Notes: generated by a model not told the origin, from the sequence alone. A stretch of 64,000 nt of DNA from CAZYFH01 sp965197395 (GCA_965197395.1 OZ240205.1:124001-188000), one strand, 5' to 3'. Shown: positions 50,483 through 59,118, counted from the first letter of the stretch. Translations and numbers: made by a program.

Positions 50483-51718
50483 ATGATCCGCCTAGGACTG
50501 ATCGCCGAGATGATCCGGGTCGCGCTCAGCGCGATCTGGGCCAACAAGCTTCGCTCCTTCCTGACCACGCTCGGGAACATCGTCGCGGTGGCGTCGATCG
50601 TCGCGATGGTGTCGTTGATCCAGGGGATCAATGACGAGGTATCCAACGTCATTCTGTCGCAGGTGGGCGCCGATTCGTTCATGATCGACCGCATGGGTCC
50701 GGTGATGAGCATGGACGAGATGGAACGGATGCAACGAAACCCGCGCATCACGCTCGACGACGCGGCGGCGGTCCGCCGATACGCGCCGAGTGTGACGGCG
50801 GTCATGGCCGAAGCCCAACGGAGCGGCGAGGTGAGCTATCGCGAGCACGTGCTGGAGAGTGTGTCAATCCAGGGCGTGACGGCCGAGTTCACCCGGTTCT
50901 CCACGTTCAACGCGGAGCGTGGGCGCCTGATGAGCCGTAGCGAGATGGATCGACGGCGCAATGTCGCCGTGATCGGATGGGACACGGCCGACCGTCTGTT
51001 CGGCGAGCTGGACCCGATTGAGCGCACCATCAAGATCGAGGGGTTGCACTTCCGCGTCATCGGTGTCAGCAAGAAGCAGGGGGCGGTCCTCGGGCAGTCG
51101 ATGGACGAGTTCGCGATCATCCCGCTCGGGGCCTTCCGCCGAGTCTTCGGCAGCCGCCCGTCGCTTGGGCTGCGCGTCCAGCCGGTCGACCCGAACCAAA
51201 CCGCCACCGCCATGGGCGAGGCCACCGTCGCCTTGCGGATCGATCGCCGACTCAAGGCGGCCGAAAAGGACAACTTCGGCATCTTTTCGTCCGACACCAT
51301 CCTCGACCTCTACACCCAGGCGACGACGGGCATCTTCACCGTGTTGATCGGCGTCGTGGCGCTGTCGCTGGTGGTCGCCGGCATCGTCATCATGAACATC
51401 ATGTTGATGGCGGTCTCCGAGCGGACGCGTGAGATTGGCCTCCGCAAGGCGCTCGGCGCCAGGCGGCAGGACATCCTCTGGCAGATGCTGGCGGAATCGG
51501 TCACGTTGTCGGTCCTGGGCGGAATCGCTGGAACCGCGCTCGGTGGCGGCGCGGCGATCGCACTCGACCGATTCGCGCCGATCCCGGCATCGGTACACGT
51601 GTGGTCGGTCGCGCTGGCGATCTCCATGACGGCGGTCGTCGGACTCTTCTTTGGGTTGTATCCGGCATCCCGTGCGGCCGCGCTCGATCCGATCGAAGCG
51701 CTCGGTCGTGCCGAGTAG
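50483..51718 (+). CDS. MacB/FtsX-like ABC permease
   Basis: 411 residues. The first helix (~20-42, IWANKLRSFLTTLGNIVAV) is followed by a large periplasmic MacB-type core (~45-280) and three helices (~285-310, ~335-360, ~370-400) with the signature ERTREIGLRKALGARRQDIL. No ATPase domain is attached. It starts 34 bp after the adaptor stop. Confidence 0.88.
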   Translation: MIRLGLIAEMIRVALSAIWANKLRSFLTTLGNIVAVASIVAMVSLIQGINDEVSNVILSQVGADSFMIDRMGPVMSMDEMERMQRNPRITLDDAAAVRRYAPSVTAVMAEAQRSGEVSYREHVLESVSIQGVTAEFTRFSTFNAERGRLMSRSEMDRRRNVAVIGWDTADRLFGELDPIERTIKIEGLHFRVIGVSKKQGAVLGQSMDEFAIIPLGAFRRVFGSRPSLGLRVQPVDPNQTATAMGEATVALRIDRRLKAAEKDNFGIFSSDTILDLYTQATTGIFTVLIGVVALSLVVAGIVIMNIMLMAVSERTREIGLRKALGARRQDILWQMLAESVTLSVLGGIAGTALGGGAAIALDRFAPIPASVHVWSVALAISMTAVVGLFFGLYPASRAAALDPIEALGRAE

Positions 51719-51729
51719 ACGGAGCCTCC

Positions 51730-53019
51730 ATGCGCAGTGGCCTTTTTGTCGAGATCGTCGCGATGGCGTTCGCGACCCTCCGGACGCAGAAGATGCGCTC
51801 CGCGCTCACCGTTCTTGGCATCGCGATCGGAATTACGTCGCTTGTCAGCATGACGTCGCTCATTCGCGGCTTCACCGAATCACTGAAGGACCAAATCCGA
51901 CAGATCGGACCCGACACCATCATGATCGCGCAGTTCTCCGGCGTCAGCATGATGCAGGGCGCCGACTTCATGGAGTTGTTGCAGCGTCCGACTTTGACGG
52001 TGGATGACGCCGAAGCGATCGAGCGGCAGGCGACGGAGTCGATCGCCAGTGTCAACATCCAGCTGGGCGGAATGCCGGGGCCGGGGCCGGCACCGACACG
52101 CCTGCACTACCAGGGTGAGCGCACCAAGCCGATCATGATCGCCGGCACGACAAGCAACTTCCCCGACGTGTTTCACATCGATCTCGAGCACGGGCGCTTC
52201 TTCACGGACGCCGAGGTGAGCCACCGGCGACGGGTCGTCGTGCTTGGCTACACGGCGTACGAGGCGCTGTTCCCCAACGTCGACCCGATCGGCAAGACGG
52301 TCCGCGTCGGCACGCAGCCATACACGGTGGTCGGCGTGATGGCCCCGCGTCCAGTCATGGGTGGCATGGACGCCGGACAGGACGACGTCGCGGCCATCCC
52401 GCATACCGCCTATCAAAAGCAGTTCGGGGTCCGGGCGTTTCGATCGCGTCGGGGGCAGTTCTCCCCCATCATGATCGCCGCCGTGCCTCGCGAGGGGATG
52501 CCACGTGACACCGCCGAGCGTGATGTCACGGAGGTGATGCGAATTCGCCACGGTCTCCGCCTCGATGAACCAAACGACTTCGACCTGATGACCCAGGACG
52601 CCGCGCTGCAGATGTTCGACCAGATCACGGGCGCGATGTATCTCGCGCTGGGGGGCGTCTCGTCCATCGCGCTCCTGGTAGGCGGGATCGGGGTCATGGC
52701 CATCATGACGATCTCGGTCAAGGAGCGGACCCGCGAGATCGGGACGCGAAAGGCGTTGGGCGCCCGCCGCCGCGAGATCCTTCAGCAGTTCCTGCTGGAG
52801 GCGGTCTTCCTGACGGCAGTCGGCGGTGTGATCGGCATCATTCTTGGCAGTAGCCTCGCCGCTGGCATCTTCTACGCCACCGGCTTCCCCATGTCGCTCC
52901 CCTGGTGGTCCTTCGCGCTCGGCGTCGGCTTCTCGGGCTCCGTCGGCATCGTGTTCGGGATGTTCCCCGCGGTCAAAGCCTCCGGCCTCGATCCGATCGA
53001 GGCCCTCCGATACGAGTAG
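51730..53019 (+). CDS. MacB/FtsX-like ABC permease
   Basis: 429 residues, of the same architecture as the previous gene: N-terminal helix with MRSALTVLGIAIGITSLV, periplasmic core, then ERTREIGTRKALGARRREIL and two final helices ending in DPIEALRYE. Its ATG comes 11 bp after the first permease. The two permeases presumably pair as a heterodimer. No ABC ATPase gene occurs in the window, so the motor must be encoded elsewhere. Confidence 0.87.
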   Translation: MRSGLFVEIVAMAFATLRTQKMRSALTVLGIAIGITSLVSMTSLIRGFTESLKDQIRQIGPDTIMIAQFSGVSMMQGADFMELLQRPTLTVDDAEAIERQATESIASVNIQLGGMPGPGPAPTRLHYQGERTKPIMIAGTTSNFPDVFHIDLEHGRFFTDAEVSHRRRVVVLGYTAYEALFPNVDPIGKTVRVGTQPYTVVGVMAPRPVMGGMDAGQDDVAAIPHTAYQKQFGVRAFRSRRGQFSPIMIAAVPREGMPRDTAERDVTEVMRIRHGLRLDEPNDFDLMTQDAALQMFDQITGAMYLALGGVSSIALLVGGIGVMAIMTISVKERTREIGTRKALGARRREILQQFLLEAVFLTAVGGVIGIILGSSLAAGIFYATGFPMSLPWWSFALGVGFSGSVGIVFGMFPAVKASGLDPIEALRYE

Positions 53020-53142
53020 CGGCGCCGGGCCCGGCCTGACGCGCCGCGAGGGCCCGCCGTCGGACTTGAGCCCCCGGCCCCAGCGAAGTACGATCGAGGG
53101 CTCCCCGGACGGGGTACGGGCGGAGCGAGGAGGGGTGCGTTC

Positions 53143-55242
53143 ATGAAGGTCTATAGCGCGTCGGGCATACGCAACGTCGCGATCGTCGGCCACAGCGGCT
53201 CCGGCAAGACGCAATTGGCCTCGGCCGCGTTGTTCGACGCGAAGATGGTCAACCGCCTCGGCATGGTCGACGACGGCACGACGACCACGGACTACGACGA
53301 AGAGGAGGTCGCCCGCAAGCACACGCTGTCGTCGAGTCTCGCCTTTGCCGAGTGGCAGAAGACGAAGATCAACCTCATCGACACGCCGGGCATCGGCAAC
53401 TTCCTCAGCGACACGCGCGCGGCGATGTGCGTCACCGACGCGGCGGTCGTCGTCGTCGATGCCGTGGCCGGCGTGGAAGTGCAAACCGAGAAGGTGTGGG
53501 GCATTGCCGAGGAGCTCGGTATGCCGTGTCTCGTCGTGGTGAACCTCCTGGATCGCGAGCGCGCCAGCCTGGATCGATCCCTCGCGTCGCTGCGGGAAGC
53601 GTTCGGTCGGACCGTGGTGCCGGTGCAGATTCCGATTGGCTCGGAGAAGACCTTCCGCGGCGCGGTCGATCTGGTGGCCATGAAGAGCGTGACGTTCGAC
53701 ACGGACGGCGGTGGCGCACCGACGTCGGGCGACGTCCCGGGCGACCTCTCGGAACAGGCGGACACGGCGCGCGAGGCGCTCATCGAGCTGGTCGCGGGAG
53801 CGGACGACGCGCTGATGGAGAAGTTCTTCGACGCCGGAACGCTGACCCAGTCGGAGCTCGAGGGCGGGTTGCGCGCGGCGACGATCGCGCGCCGGGTCTA
53901 CCCGGTGGTCTGCACGTCGGCGCACGCGAACATCGGCATCCAGCCGATGCTCGATGCCGTGCTCGCCTACCTCCCCTCGCCGGAAGACACGCCGTTCGCC
54001 GCCGTCGACCGACAGAGTGGCGAGCCGGCATCGTACGACGGTGGCGAGACGGCGGCAATGGCGGCGTTCGTCTGGAAGACAATCGCTGACCCGTTCGCGG
54101 GGCGCATCACGTTGTTCCGCGTGGCGGCCGGCACCCTTAAGACCGACTCGACCATCTACAACGTGACGAAGGAGACGTCGGAGCGGCTGGGTGGCCTCGC
54201 GGTCATGCAGGGCAAGACCACGAACAGCGTCCCCGAGGTGCGGGCCGGAGATCTCGGCGCGGTGCCCAAGCTCAAGGAGACCCAGACGAACGACACGTTC
54301 GCTGAGAAGGGCGGCGTGTTCAGTTTCATGCCGATCCCGTTCGCGGAACCCGTGCTCTCCTACGCTATCGAGCCAAAGAGCCGTGGTGACGAGGAGAAGA
54401 TCAGCACATCGCTACAACGGATACGGGAAGAAGACCCGACCATCCGCTACGACCGTGACGCCGAGACCAAACAGCTCCTGTTATCCGGCCAAGGGCAGGT
54501 GCATATCGAGGTGACGGTCGCCAAGTTGAAACGGCGGTTCGGTGTCGAGGTCATCCTGAAACCGCCGCGCATCCCCTACCGAGAGACCATCACGGCGGCC
54601 ACCGAGGCGCACGGCCGGCACAAGAAGCAGACCGGCGGTCACGGCCAGTTCGGCGACTGCAAGATCCGGGTGGAGCCGCTGCCGCGAGGCGCGGACTTCG
54701 ACTTTGCGAACGAGATCTTCGGGGGCTCCATCCCGCGCCAGTTCGTCCCGGCCGTCGAAAAGGGCATTCACGAAGCGCGCGAAAAGGGATTCCTCGCCGG
54801 GTACCCCATGGTGGATTTCCGCGTGACCCTCTACGACGGGCAGTTCCACGCCGTCGATTCGAACGAGATGTCCTTCAAGATGGCGGGTCGGCTGGCATTC
54901 AAGGACGCGATGTCGAAAGCGCGCCCGACGCTGCTCGAGCCGATCATGAACGTCGAGGTGTCGTCGCCAGCCGATTTCGCCGGTGATCTCATGGGCGACC
55001 TGAACGGCCGCCGAGGACGTATCGGCGGCATGGAGACGCGGGGCACGTCGACCCTCATCAAAGCCCAGGTGCCGATGGCCGAGATGCTCACGTATGAGCA
55101 GCAGCTAACGTCCTCGACCGGCGGCCGCGGCTCCTACCACATGGAGTTCTCCCACTACGAGGAGGTCCCGTCACACCTCCACGGCAAGATCATCGCCGCG
55201 GCGAAGGCCGAGCGCGGAGAGACGGTGGAGGCGGAGGAGTAG
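53143..55242 (+). CDS. Elongation factor G paralogue (FusA2-like)
   Basis: 699 residues, with all five EF-G domains in order. The GTPase P-loop is GHSGSGKT (canonical EF-G AHxDxGKT), followed by DTPG (~83) and the NKxD position reads NLLDRE. Domain IV includes KKQTGGHGQFGDCKIRVEP and the C-terminal domain ends in SYHMEFSHYEEVP. The divergence in the P-loop and NKxD motifs is typical of EF-G-2/FusA2 paralogues of unclear role, so it is probably not the main elongation factor. ATG 53143 has an AGGAGG about ten bases upstream. Confidence 0.9.
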   Translation: MKVYSASGIRNVAIVGHSGSGKTQLASAALFDAKMVNRLGMVDDGTTTTDYDEEEVARKHTLSSSLAFAEWQKTKINLIDTPGIGNFLSDTRAAMCVTDAAVVVVDAVAGVEVQTEKVWGIAEELGMPCLVVVNLLDRERASLDRSLASLREAFGRTVVPVQIPIGSEKTFRGAVDLVAMKSVTFDTDGGGAPTSGDVPGDLSEQADTAREALIELVAGADDALMEKFFDAGTLTQSELEGGLRAATIARRVYPVVCTSAHANIGIQPMLDAVLAYLPSPEDTPFAAVDRQSGEPASYDGGETAAMAAFVWKTIADPFAGRITLFRVAAGTLKTDSTIYNVTKETSERLGGLAVMQGKTTNSVPEVRAGDLGAVPKLKETQTNDTFAEKGGVFSFMPIPFAEPVLSYAIEPKSRGDEEKISTSLQRIREEDPTIRYDRDAETKQLLLSGQGQVHIEVTVAKLKRRFGVEVILKPPRIPYRETITAATEAHGRHKKQTGGHGQFGDCKIRVEPLPRGADFDFANEIFGGSIPRQFVPAVEKGIHEAREKGFLAGYPMVDFRVTLYDGQFHAVDSNEMSFKMAGRLAFKDAMSKARPTLLEPIMNVEVSSPADFAGDLMGDLNGRRGRIGGMETRGTSTLIKAQVPMAEMLTYEQQLTSSTGGRGSYHMEFSHYEEVPSHLHGKIIAAAKAERGETVEAEE

Positions 55243-55294
55243 CCCCGCCGCCTCGTCCATAACCAACAACCACCCCACGACCCGCGCCAGCCGA

Positions 55295-55537
55295 CGGTGA
55301 TGTCCCCCGTGCAGTCGGGTCGGCCCCCCGGAAAACCGCGCCTTCGCTTGCCCCTCATCACGGATGCGGCGATCAATGGGTTGTCAGGTACGTCGGGCGT
55401 CACGTGTGTTCAGCGTCATGGGTCGTCCGGAGGCCACGGATCACACAGACCGTGATCGCCTGAGGGTCGCTCCGGAGCGGTTGTCCACCAGTTCGCGAGG
55501 TCGGCGTGCCTCCACGTCTGCCCGGCGGACACCACCG
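55295..55537 (+). repeat. Copy A of a ~245-bp terminal-inverted-repeat element (MITE)
   Basis: Left end 55295-55314 and right end 55518-55537 are inverted versions of the 20-base repeat that is perfect in copy B (61010-61257). The interior has the conserved block TGTGTTCAGCGTCATGGG and ATCACACAGACCGTGATCGC. The copy is in the opposite orientation to copy B and lies at the left edge of the cassette array. No coding capacity. Confidence 0.8.
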
Positions 55538-55571
55538 CCGGCTGACTCACCCGCGGCGCGCGCGTCTTCAT

Positions 55572-55595
55572 GTCGGGTGCAACGGCGCGTTGGAC
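55572..55595 (-). other. Possible half attC site (left edge of cassette array)
   Basis: GTCGGGTGCAACGGCGCGTTGGAC matches the R''/L'' half of an attC (GTYYRAC-type core and GCAAC with extrahelical base); quoted here as GTCGGGTGCAACGG plus CGCGTTGGAC. The mazF stop lies 11 bp to the right. The other half is not adjacent: MITE copy A occupies the loop position, with CCATAAC at 55257-55263 as a candidate partner. Confidence 0.4.
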
Positions 55596-55605
55596 AGCGT
55601 AGTGC

Positions 55606-55947
55606 CTACTCGGCAAACATCTCTTGCAGCGTCTGCAGCACTTCCGTCACGGCGAGGTCCTGCAGTCGTCCTACGCGTTTCGCCAAGCGGCTCCTGTCCA
55701 CGGTTCGTATCTGGTCTACGGCCACAAAGCCGGTACGGCGCTGGAAGCGACACGGAACCCGCCACGGATACGCCCGGCCGCCCGTCGTCATCGGTGCGAC
55801 GATGGTCGTTCGGAGATGTCGATTGAGTTCGTCGGGCGAGATGATCAGACAGGGCCTTGTCTTCCGGATTTCGCCGCCAGTTGTGGGGTCCAGGCTCACA
55901 AGGTGGACATCCCCACGCGCCGGGGTGCGGCGAGCTACCACGTCCAC
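55606..55947 (-). CDS. mazF: MazF/PemK-family endoribonuclease toxin
   Basis: 113 residues. The start RRTPARGDVHLVSLDPTTGGEIRKTRPCLII (cited by RGDVHLVSLDP and KTRPCLIIS) and PMTT, FQRRTGFVAVDQIRTVDRSRL are the family motifs. MazF toxins cut mRNA at short sequences. It overlaps the antitoxin gene by 13 bases and is the 3' gene of the pair. It lies in an integron-like cassette. Confidence 0.9.
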   Translation of the reverse strand: MDVVARRTPARGDVHLVSLDPTTGGEIRKTRPCLIISPDELNRHLRTTIVAPMTTGGRAYPWRVPCRFQRRTGFVAVDQIRTVDRSRLAKRVGRLQDLAVTEVLQTLQEMFAE

Positions 55948-56189
55948 TCCTGCTCGTCGAAGCTGTTCGGACGCGTCGGGTCGAGCAACCCGTCGTCACC
56001 TGACGTGTGCATCTGCTCGGCTGCGTCCGCCCAGCCGGCCCGCGGGACCCGAGCAGCCGTAACGACCAGCCGCCCAGGCTCTGCCCGCAGTTCGACCTCC
56101 TCAGGCAGTTCAGCTTGGTCCAGCAGGACCTTCGGAACTCGAAAGCCCCGAGAGTTGCCGATGCGAACGATGCGCGTGATGTTAGGCAT
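55935..56189 (-). CDS. mazE: AbrB/MazE-type antitoxin
   Basis: 84 residues. A swapped-hairpin AbrB DNA-binding start (TRIVRIGNSRGFRVPKVLLD) precedes a toxin-binding tail rich in Asp, Glu and Pro (PTRPNSFDEQEWTW). A perfect 19-base palindrome abuts its ATG. It is coupled to mazF by overlap. Confidence 0.88.
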   Translation of the reverse strand: MPNITRIVRIGNSRGFRVPKVLLDQAELPEEVELRAEPGRLVVTAARVPRAGWADAAEQMHTSGDDGLLDPTRPNSFDEQEWTW

Positions 56190-56227
56190 GTGATTACATT
56201 GTAATCACGCCGGTGAATAATCTGCAA
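56190..56227 (-). promoter_or_regulatory. mazEF promoter and perfect palindromic operator
   Basis: GTGATTACATTGTAATCAC (56190-56208) is a perfect 9-1-9 palindrome ending one base before the mazE ATG. On the minus strand it contains a -10 TACAAT (56203-56198) with TTGCAG 18 bases upstream (56227-56222). Transcription would begin at about the ATG, giving a leaderless mRNA. Confidence 0.78.
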
Positions 56228-56244
56228 GGGCAGCGGACCCAGCT

Positions 56245-56320
56245 CGCTAACGTCCCCGCTTCAGCCGCAGCGGCTGGGGATCGTACAGCCGCTGCTGTCG
56301 GCTGCAAACGGTTGTTGGCC
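56245..56320 (-). other. Integron attC site
   Basis: 76 bp with outer cores CGCTAAC (56245-56251) and GTTGGCC (56314-56320) and inner arms CCGCTTCAGCCG / CGGCTGCAAACGG, which pair except for one extra base, the extrahelical C characteristic of attC. It closes the mazEF cassette side and is oriented for cassettes read on the minus strand. Confidence 0.85.
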
Positions 56321-56325
56321 GCTTG

Positions 56326-56617
56326 TTACTTCCGCCCCACCCAGTACCCAGGTCGGCGTCGGAGATTCATGACGGCGAGTATCCGGAGTTCCGTGCCAGC
56401 AACGGTGTAGAGAAGCCCGTACGGGAACCGCTGACACAAACGCCGCCGGATGGCCCCCAGTACGACGGGACCTGCGTCGGGATGGTCCAGGATGGCAGCA
56501 GTAGCAACGCCGCACCTCCGCGATGAAGGCCGCACCCAGCCCACTCTGCTCACGGTCGTAGTACTGCGCCGCGTCGTTCAGTTCCTGCTCAGCCAACGCG
56601 TTGAACGTGACGTGCAC
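56326..56617 (-). pseudogene. RelE/ParE-family toxin gene with a frameshift
   Basis: The frame from GTG 56617 gives the family start (HVTFNALAEQELNDAAQYY, AAFIAEVRR) and is lost near 56507; one frame over, VATAAILDHPDAGP and GLLYTVAGTELRILAVMNLRRRPGYW finish the fold. Removing one base yields 97 codons. The antitoxin gene directly upstream is also broken. Confidence 0.8.
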
Positions 56618-56782
56618 CGATCAGGTCCGGGCATTAGCGTCACGAAACACCTCGTCTGCGGGGCGATCTGAGAGGTCGCCCGACTCCAGGGCCCGGGCCC
56701 GTCTCTGTGCCTCTTCTGCCCAGATGCGCGCGTTCTCCTCCGGCGACAGGTCTTCGAGACTCTGGAGCAGCCGCGAGGCTAG

Positions 56783-58253
56783 CAGCCCGTGGTGAAAGTC
56801 CCTGAATTAGATCGATCGCCAGAACCGATCTCGGTCTCTATACTCGGCCTATGGCGATGGGTAAGAAACGAAAACGCAACCGCCAGACGTCCATGTGGGT
56901 CGCGACGGCGGATCTCCCGCAGAGCGCCGGGCATCCCTTTTATGAGCGGCTGAATCGCGTGCTCGACGAGGCGGGGTTCGACGCCTTCGCCGAGGGGGAG
57001 TGCGCGAAATTCTATGCCGACGATGTGGGCCGCCCGAGTCTGGCACCGGGTCGCTACTTTCGGTTGTTGCTGCTCGGCTACTTCGAGGGACTGGACTCGG
57101 AGCGCGCGATCGCGTGGCGTGCGGCGGACTCGCTGAGTGTCCGGCACTTCCTGGACTTCGCGCTGCACGAGGCGCCGCCGGACCATTCGACGCTGTCGCG
57201 CACGCGCCGGCTGATTGACGTCGAGACGCACCAGGCAGTCTTCACGTGGGTCTTGCAGCGGCTGGCGGACGCCGACTTGGTACAGGGGCAGACGATTGGG
57301 ATCGACGCGACGACGCTTGAAGCGAACGCCGCGATGCGGACCATCGTGCGCCGGGACACGGGCGAAGCCTATGAGGCGTGGTTGACCCGGCTCGCGGAGG
57401 CGTCGGGCATCCCCACCCCGACCCGAGCGGAGCTGGCGCGGTTCGACCGGAAGCGCACGAAGAAAGGGTCCAACGACGACTGGACGCATCCGCACGATCC
57501 CGACGCGAAGATCACGAAGATGAAGGACGGCCGGACGCATTTGGCGCACACCGCCGAGCACGCCGTCGATCTGGAGACCGGGGCCATCGTCGGCGTGACG
57601 GTGCAGGACGCGGACGACGGGGACACGACCACGATGGTCGCGACGCTCATCACCGCGGCCGACCACGTCGAGATGGTCCTGCCGGCCGGGGCGGGCATTG
57701 TCGAGGTCGTCGGCGACAAGGGGTATCACAGTAACGAGACCATGGTCGCGTTCCGGGAGCTGGGTATCCGCAGTTACGTGTCGGAGCCGGATAGGGGACG
57801 ACGCAAGTGGACAGGGAAGGCGGCGGCCCAGCCGGCGGTCTATGCCAACCGCCGGCGGATTCGGGGCGATCGTGGGCAACGATTGCTGCGCCAGCGCGGC
57901 GAGTTGCTCGAACGGCCCAACGCGCATCTCTACGAGACCGGGCGGCTGCGCCGGGTGCATCTGCGGCACCATCCCAACATCCTGAAGCGTGTGCTCGTCC
58001 AGGTCTGCGGCTTCAATCTCGGGCTGCTCATGCGGCAGCTGACGGGCGTCGGCACGCCGCGCAGCCTGCAAGGCCGTGCGGCGGCCGTCCGTACCGCGCT
58101 GATCGGCCTCCTGGTCGAGCTATGGGACCGTGTAAGACCTTCCTGGGCCCTGACACTCCACAATCCGTTCGTGTCGGCGGACAACGGCGTCGCGACCGGT
58201 GAATACGAGCACTCGATCCTCAAGTTACGAATTAGCCCTTCTGCCACGGGCTG
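56783..58253 (+). mobile_element. Insertion sequence, 1471 bp, with CTAG target duplication (IS5/IS1182-like)
   Basis: Terminal inverted repeats CAGCCCGTGG and CCACGGGCTG, with weaker similarity inside, are flanked by CTAG at 56779-56782 and 58254-58257. It carries one transposase gene. A CTAG duplication fits the IS5 group; the transposase resembles proteins also called IS1182-like, so the exact family is left open. Confidence 0.88.
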
Positions 58254-58257
58254 CTAG
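56851..58257 (+). CDS. DDE transposase of the insertion sequence
   Basis: 468 residues. Family segments HPFYERLNRVLDEAGFD, RPSLAPGRYFRLLLLGYFEG and SERAIAWRAADSLSVRHFLD precede DDE candidates in GIDATTLEANAAM (Asp), GDKGYHSNETM (Asp) and ERPNAHLYETGRLRR (Glu). ATG 56857 is an alternative start. The TAG stop codon is completed by the duplicated target (CTAG), so the reading frame ends in host-derived bases. Confidence 0.9.
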   Translation: MAMGKKRKRNRQTSMWVATADLPQSAGHPFYERLNRVLDEAGFDAFAEGECAKFYADDVGRPSLAPGRYFRLLLLGYFEGLDSERAIAWRAADSLSVRHFLDFALHEAPPDHSTLSRTRRLIDVETHQAVFTWVLQRLADADLVQGQTIGIDATTLEANAAMRTIVRRDTGEAYEAWLTRLAEASGIPTPTRAELARFDRKRTKKGSNDDWTHPHDPDAKITKMKDGRTHLAHTAEHAVDLETGAIVGVTVQDADDGDTTTMVATLITAADHVEMVLPAGAGIVEVVGDKGYHSNETMVAFRELGIRSYVSEPDRGRRKWTGKAAAQPAVYANRRRIRGDRGQRLLRQRGELLERPNAHLYETGRLRRVHLRHHPNILKRVLVQVCGFNLGLLMRQLTGVGTPRSLQGRAAAVRTALIGLLVELWDRVRPSWALTLHNPFVSADNGVATGEYEHSILKLRISPSATGC

Positions 58258-58346
58258 GCGTGCCCGTGCCTTGGGGTCGAGCGTCAGCGCCGCCGCCTCT
58301 AGATCATCGAGCGTCATAGGATTGATTCTACGCCCGACCGCGCCCG

Positions 58347-58691
58347 TCAGTCAGGCTCTGACGTCGCGCCCGTCGCCGCCCGACCGAATCCTACTGATGC
58401 TCCGGCGTGTACCCTCCAGTCCGCGAAGCGGTAGGTCATGGCGGCTGAGCAGATCGTAGGATAGAGTTCCGACCACTTCCGCAAGGTTAAGCAAATCGTC
58501 CGGCTTGTCCTTTGGCGAGAGCAGGACAATCGAATCGGAAAAACAACATATTTGATCTCGGGGTCTGTCGCGTCAATTGCAAGACGAATCGTGTCGACGT
58601 ATTTCTCAAAGACTTCACCAAAATTCGACCTCGAGACGAGATTGGAAAAGCCAAGAATGTCCAAGAGCGCGATGATCCGGCTGTCTTTCAC
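58347..58691 (-). pseudogene. Remnant of a cyclase-like domain protein, two frameshifts
   Basis: From GTG 58691 the frame reads MKDSRIIALLDILGFSNLV and EVFEKYVDTIRLAID, the start of a class III nucleotide-cyclase-like family, to IKYVVF. There a T-run shifts the frame; the other frame continues SDSIVLLSPKDKPDD to RHDLPLRG. A second shift then gives HAGASVGFGR. The gene is broken and ends soon after; no catalytic role is possible. Confidence 0.5.
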
Positions 58692-58739
58692 TTCGGGTCT
58701 CCCGCAACTCCGTGGACCATCCGCCCCTTCCTCAGTTCG

Positions 58740-58812
58740 GCATAACGTCAGGTTTCAGCGGCGCCGGCTGGGCGAAACACGGGCCGGTGTCCGCTGCAAA
58801 CCGCTGTTAGAC
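58740..58812 (-). other. Integron attC site
   Basis: 73 bp. Outer cores GCATAAC (58740-58746) and GTTAGAC (58806-58812). Inner arms GGTTTCAGCGG and CCGCTGCAAACC pair fully except for one extra C, the extrahelical base. The loop is GC-rich. Oriented for minus-strand cassettes, like the other two sites. Confidence 0.87.
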
Positions 58813-59099
58813 CGTCTGTTGCTACCGGTGACCCCTTCACCGTGTGGCAGCAACTGCCTCGTATCTACGTAGACCGCCGAGGAGTACACCGCCGCATCGT
58901 CACTGAATGTCTCTCCCTTGGCCGAATCGACGACCTCCGCGCTCGACTTGCTCGGAGGGATGCGTGCTTCGACTAAGTACAGACCATGGTTCCTGATTGG
59001 AATGAGAAACTCGACTGCCGTTATATCGCCCCGGTAGAGCAGCGTCCCGGTCATCTCACAATGCAGATAATGCCGCGACCCGCTGTTCCTCTCTCCCAT
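58755..59099 (-). CDS. Hypothetical cassette protein
   Basis: 114 codons, not recognised. The first ~95 residues look like a small soluble beta protein (GTLLYRGDITAVEFLIPIRN, YLVEARIPP). The C-terminal ~20 residues (GLQRTPARVSP) are translated from the attC site at 58740-58812, so the true stop is unclear. It shares its cassette with the DUF1566 gene, because no attC lies between them. Confidence 0.45.
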   Translation of the reverse strand: MGERNSGSRHYLHCEMTGTLLYRGDITAVEFLIPIRNHGLYLVEARIPPSKSSAEVVDSAKGETFSDDAAVYSSAVYVDTRQLLPHGEGVTGSNRRSNSGLQRTPARVSPSRRR

Positions 59100-59118
59100 A
59101 CACCGCTGAAGTGACCGC

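Larger units (their letters stand above)
56621..58317 (-). pseudogene. Addiction-module antitoxin split by an insertion sequence
   Basis: The 5' part (58317-58258, MTLDDLEAAALTLDPKARARL) and the 3' part (56782-56621, ASRLLQSLEDLSPEENARIW to FRDANART) flank the IS at 56783-58253. Excising the IS and one CTAG gives 222 bases, exactly 74 codons, of a short helical addiction-module component (TIGR02574-like). Its stop lies 3 bases before the toxin start. Confidence 0.88.

Noticed and set aside
51880..53925. A 681-codon minus-strand frame
   Set aside because: Runs antisense through a permease and the EF-G gene, both clearly real; composition (Arg, His, Asp-rich) is that of a shadow.
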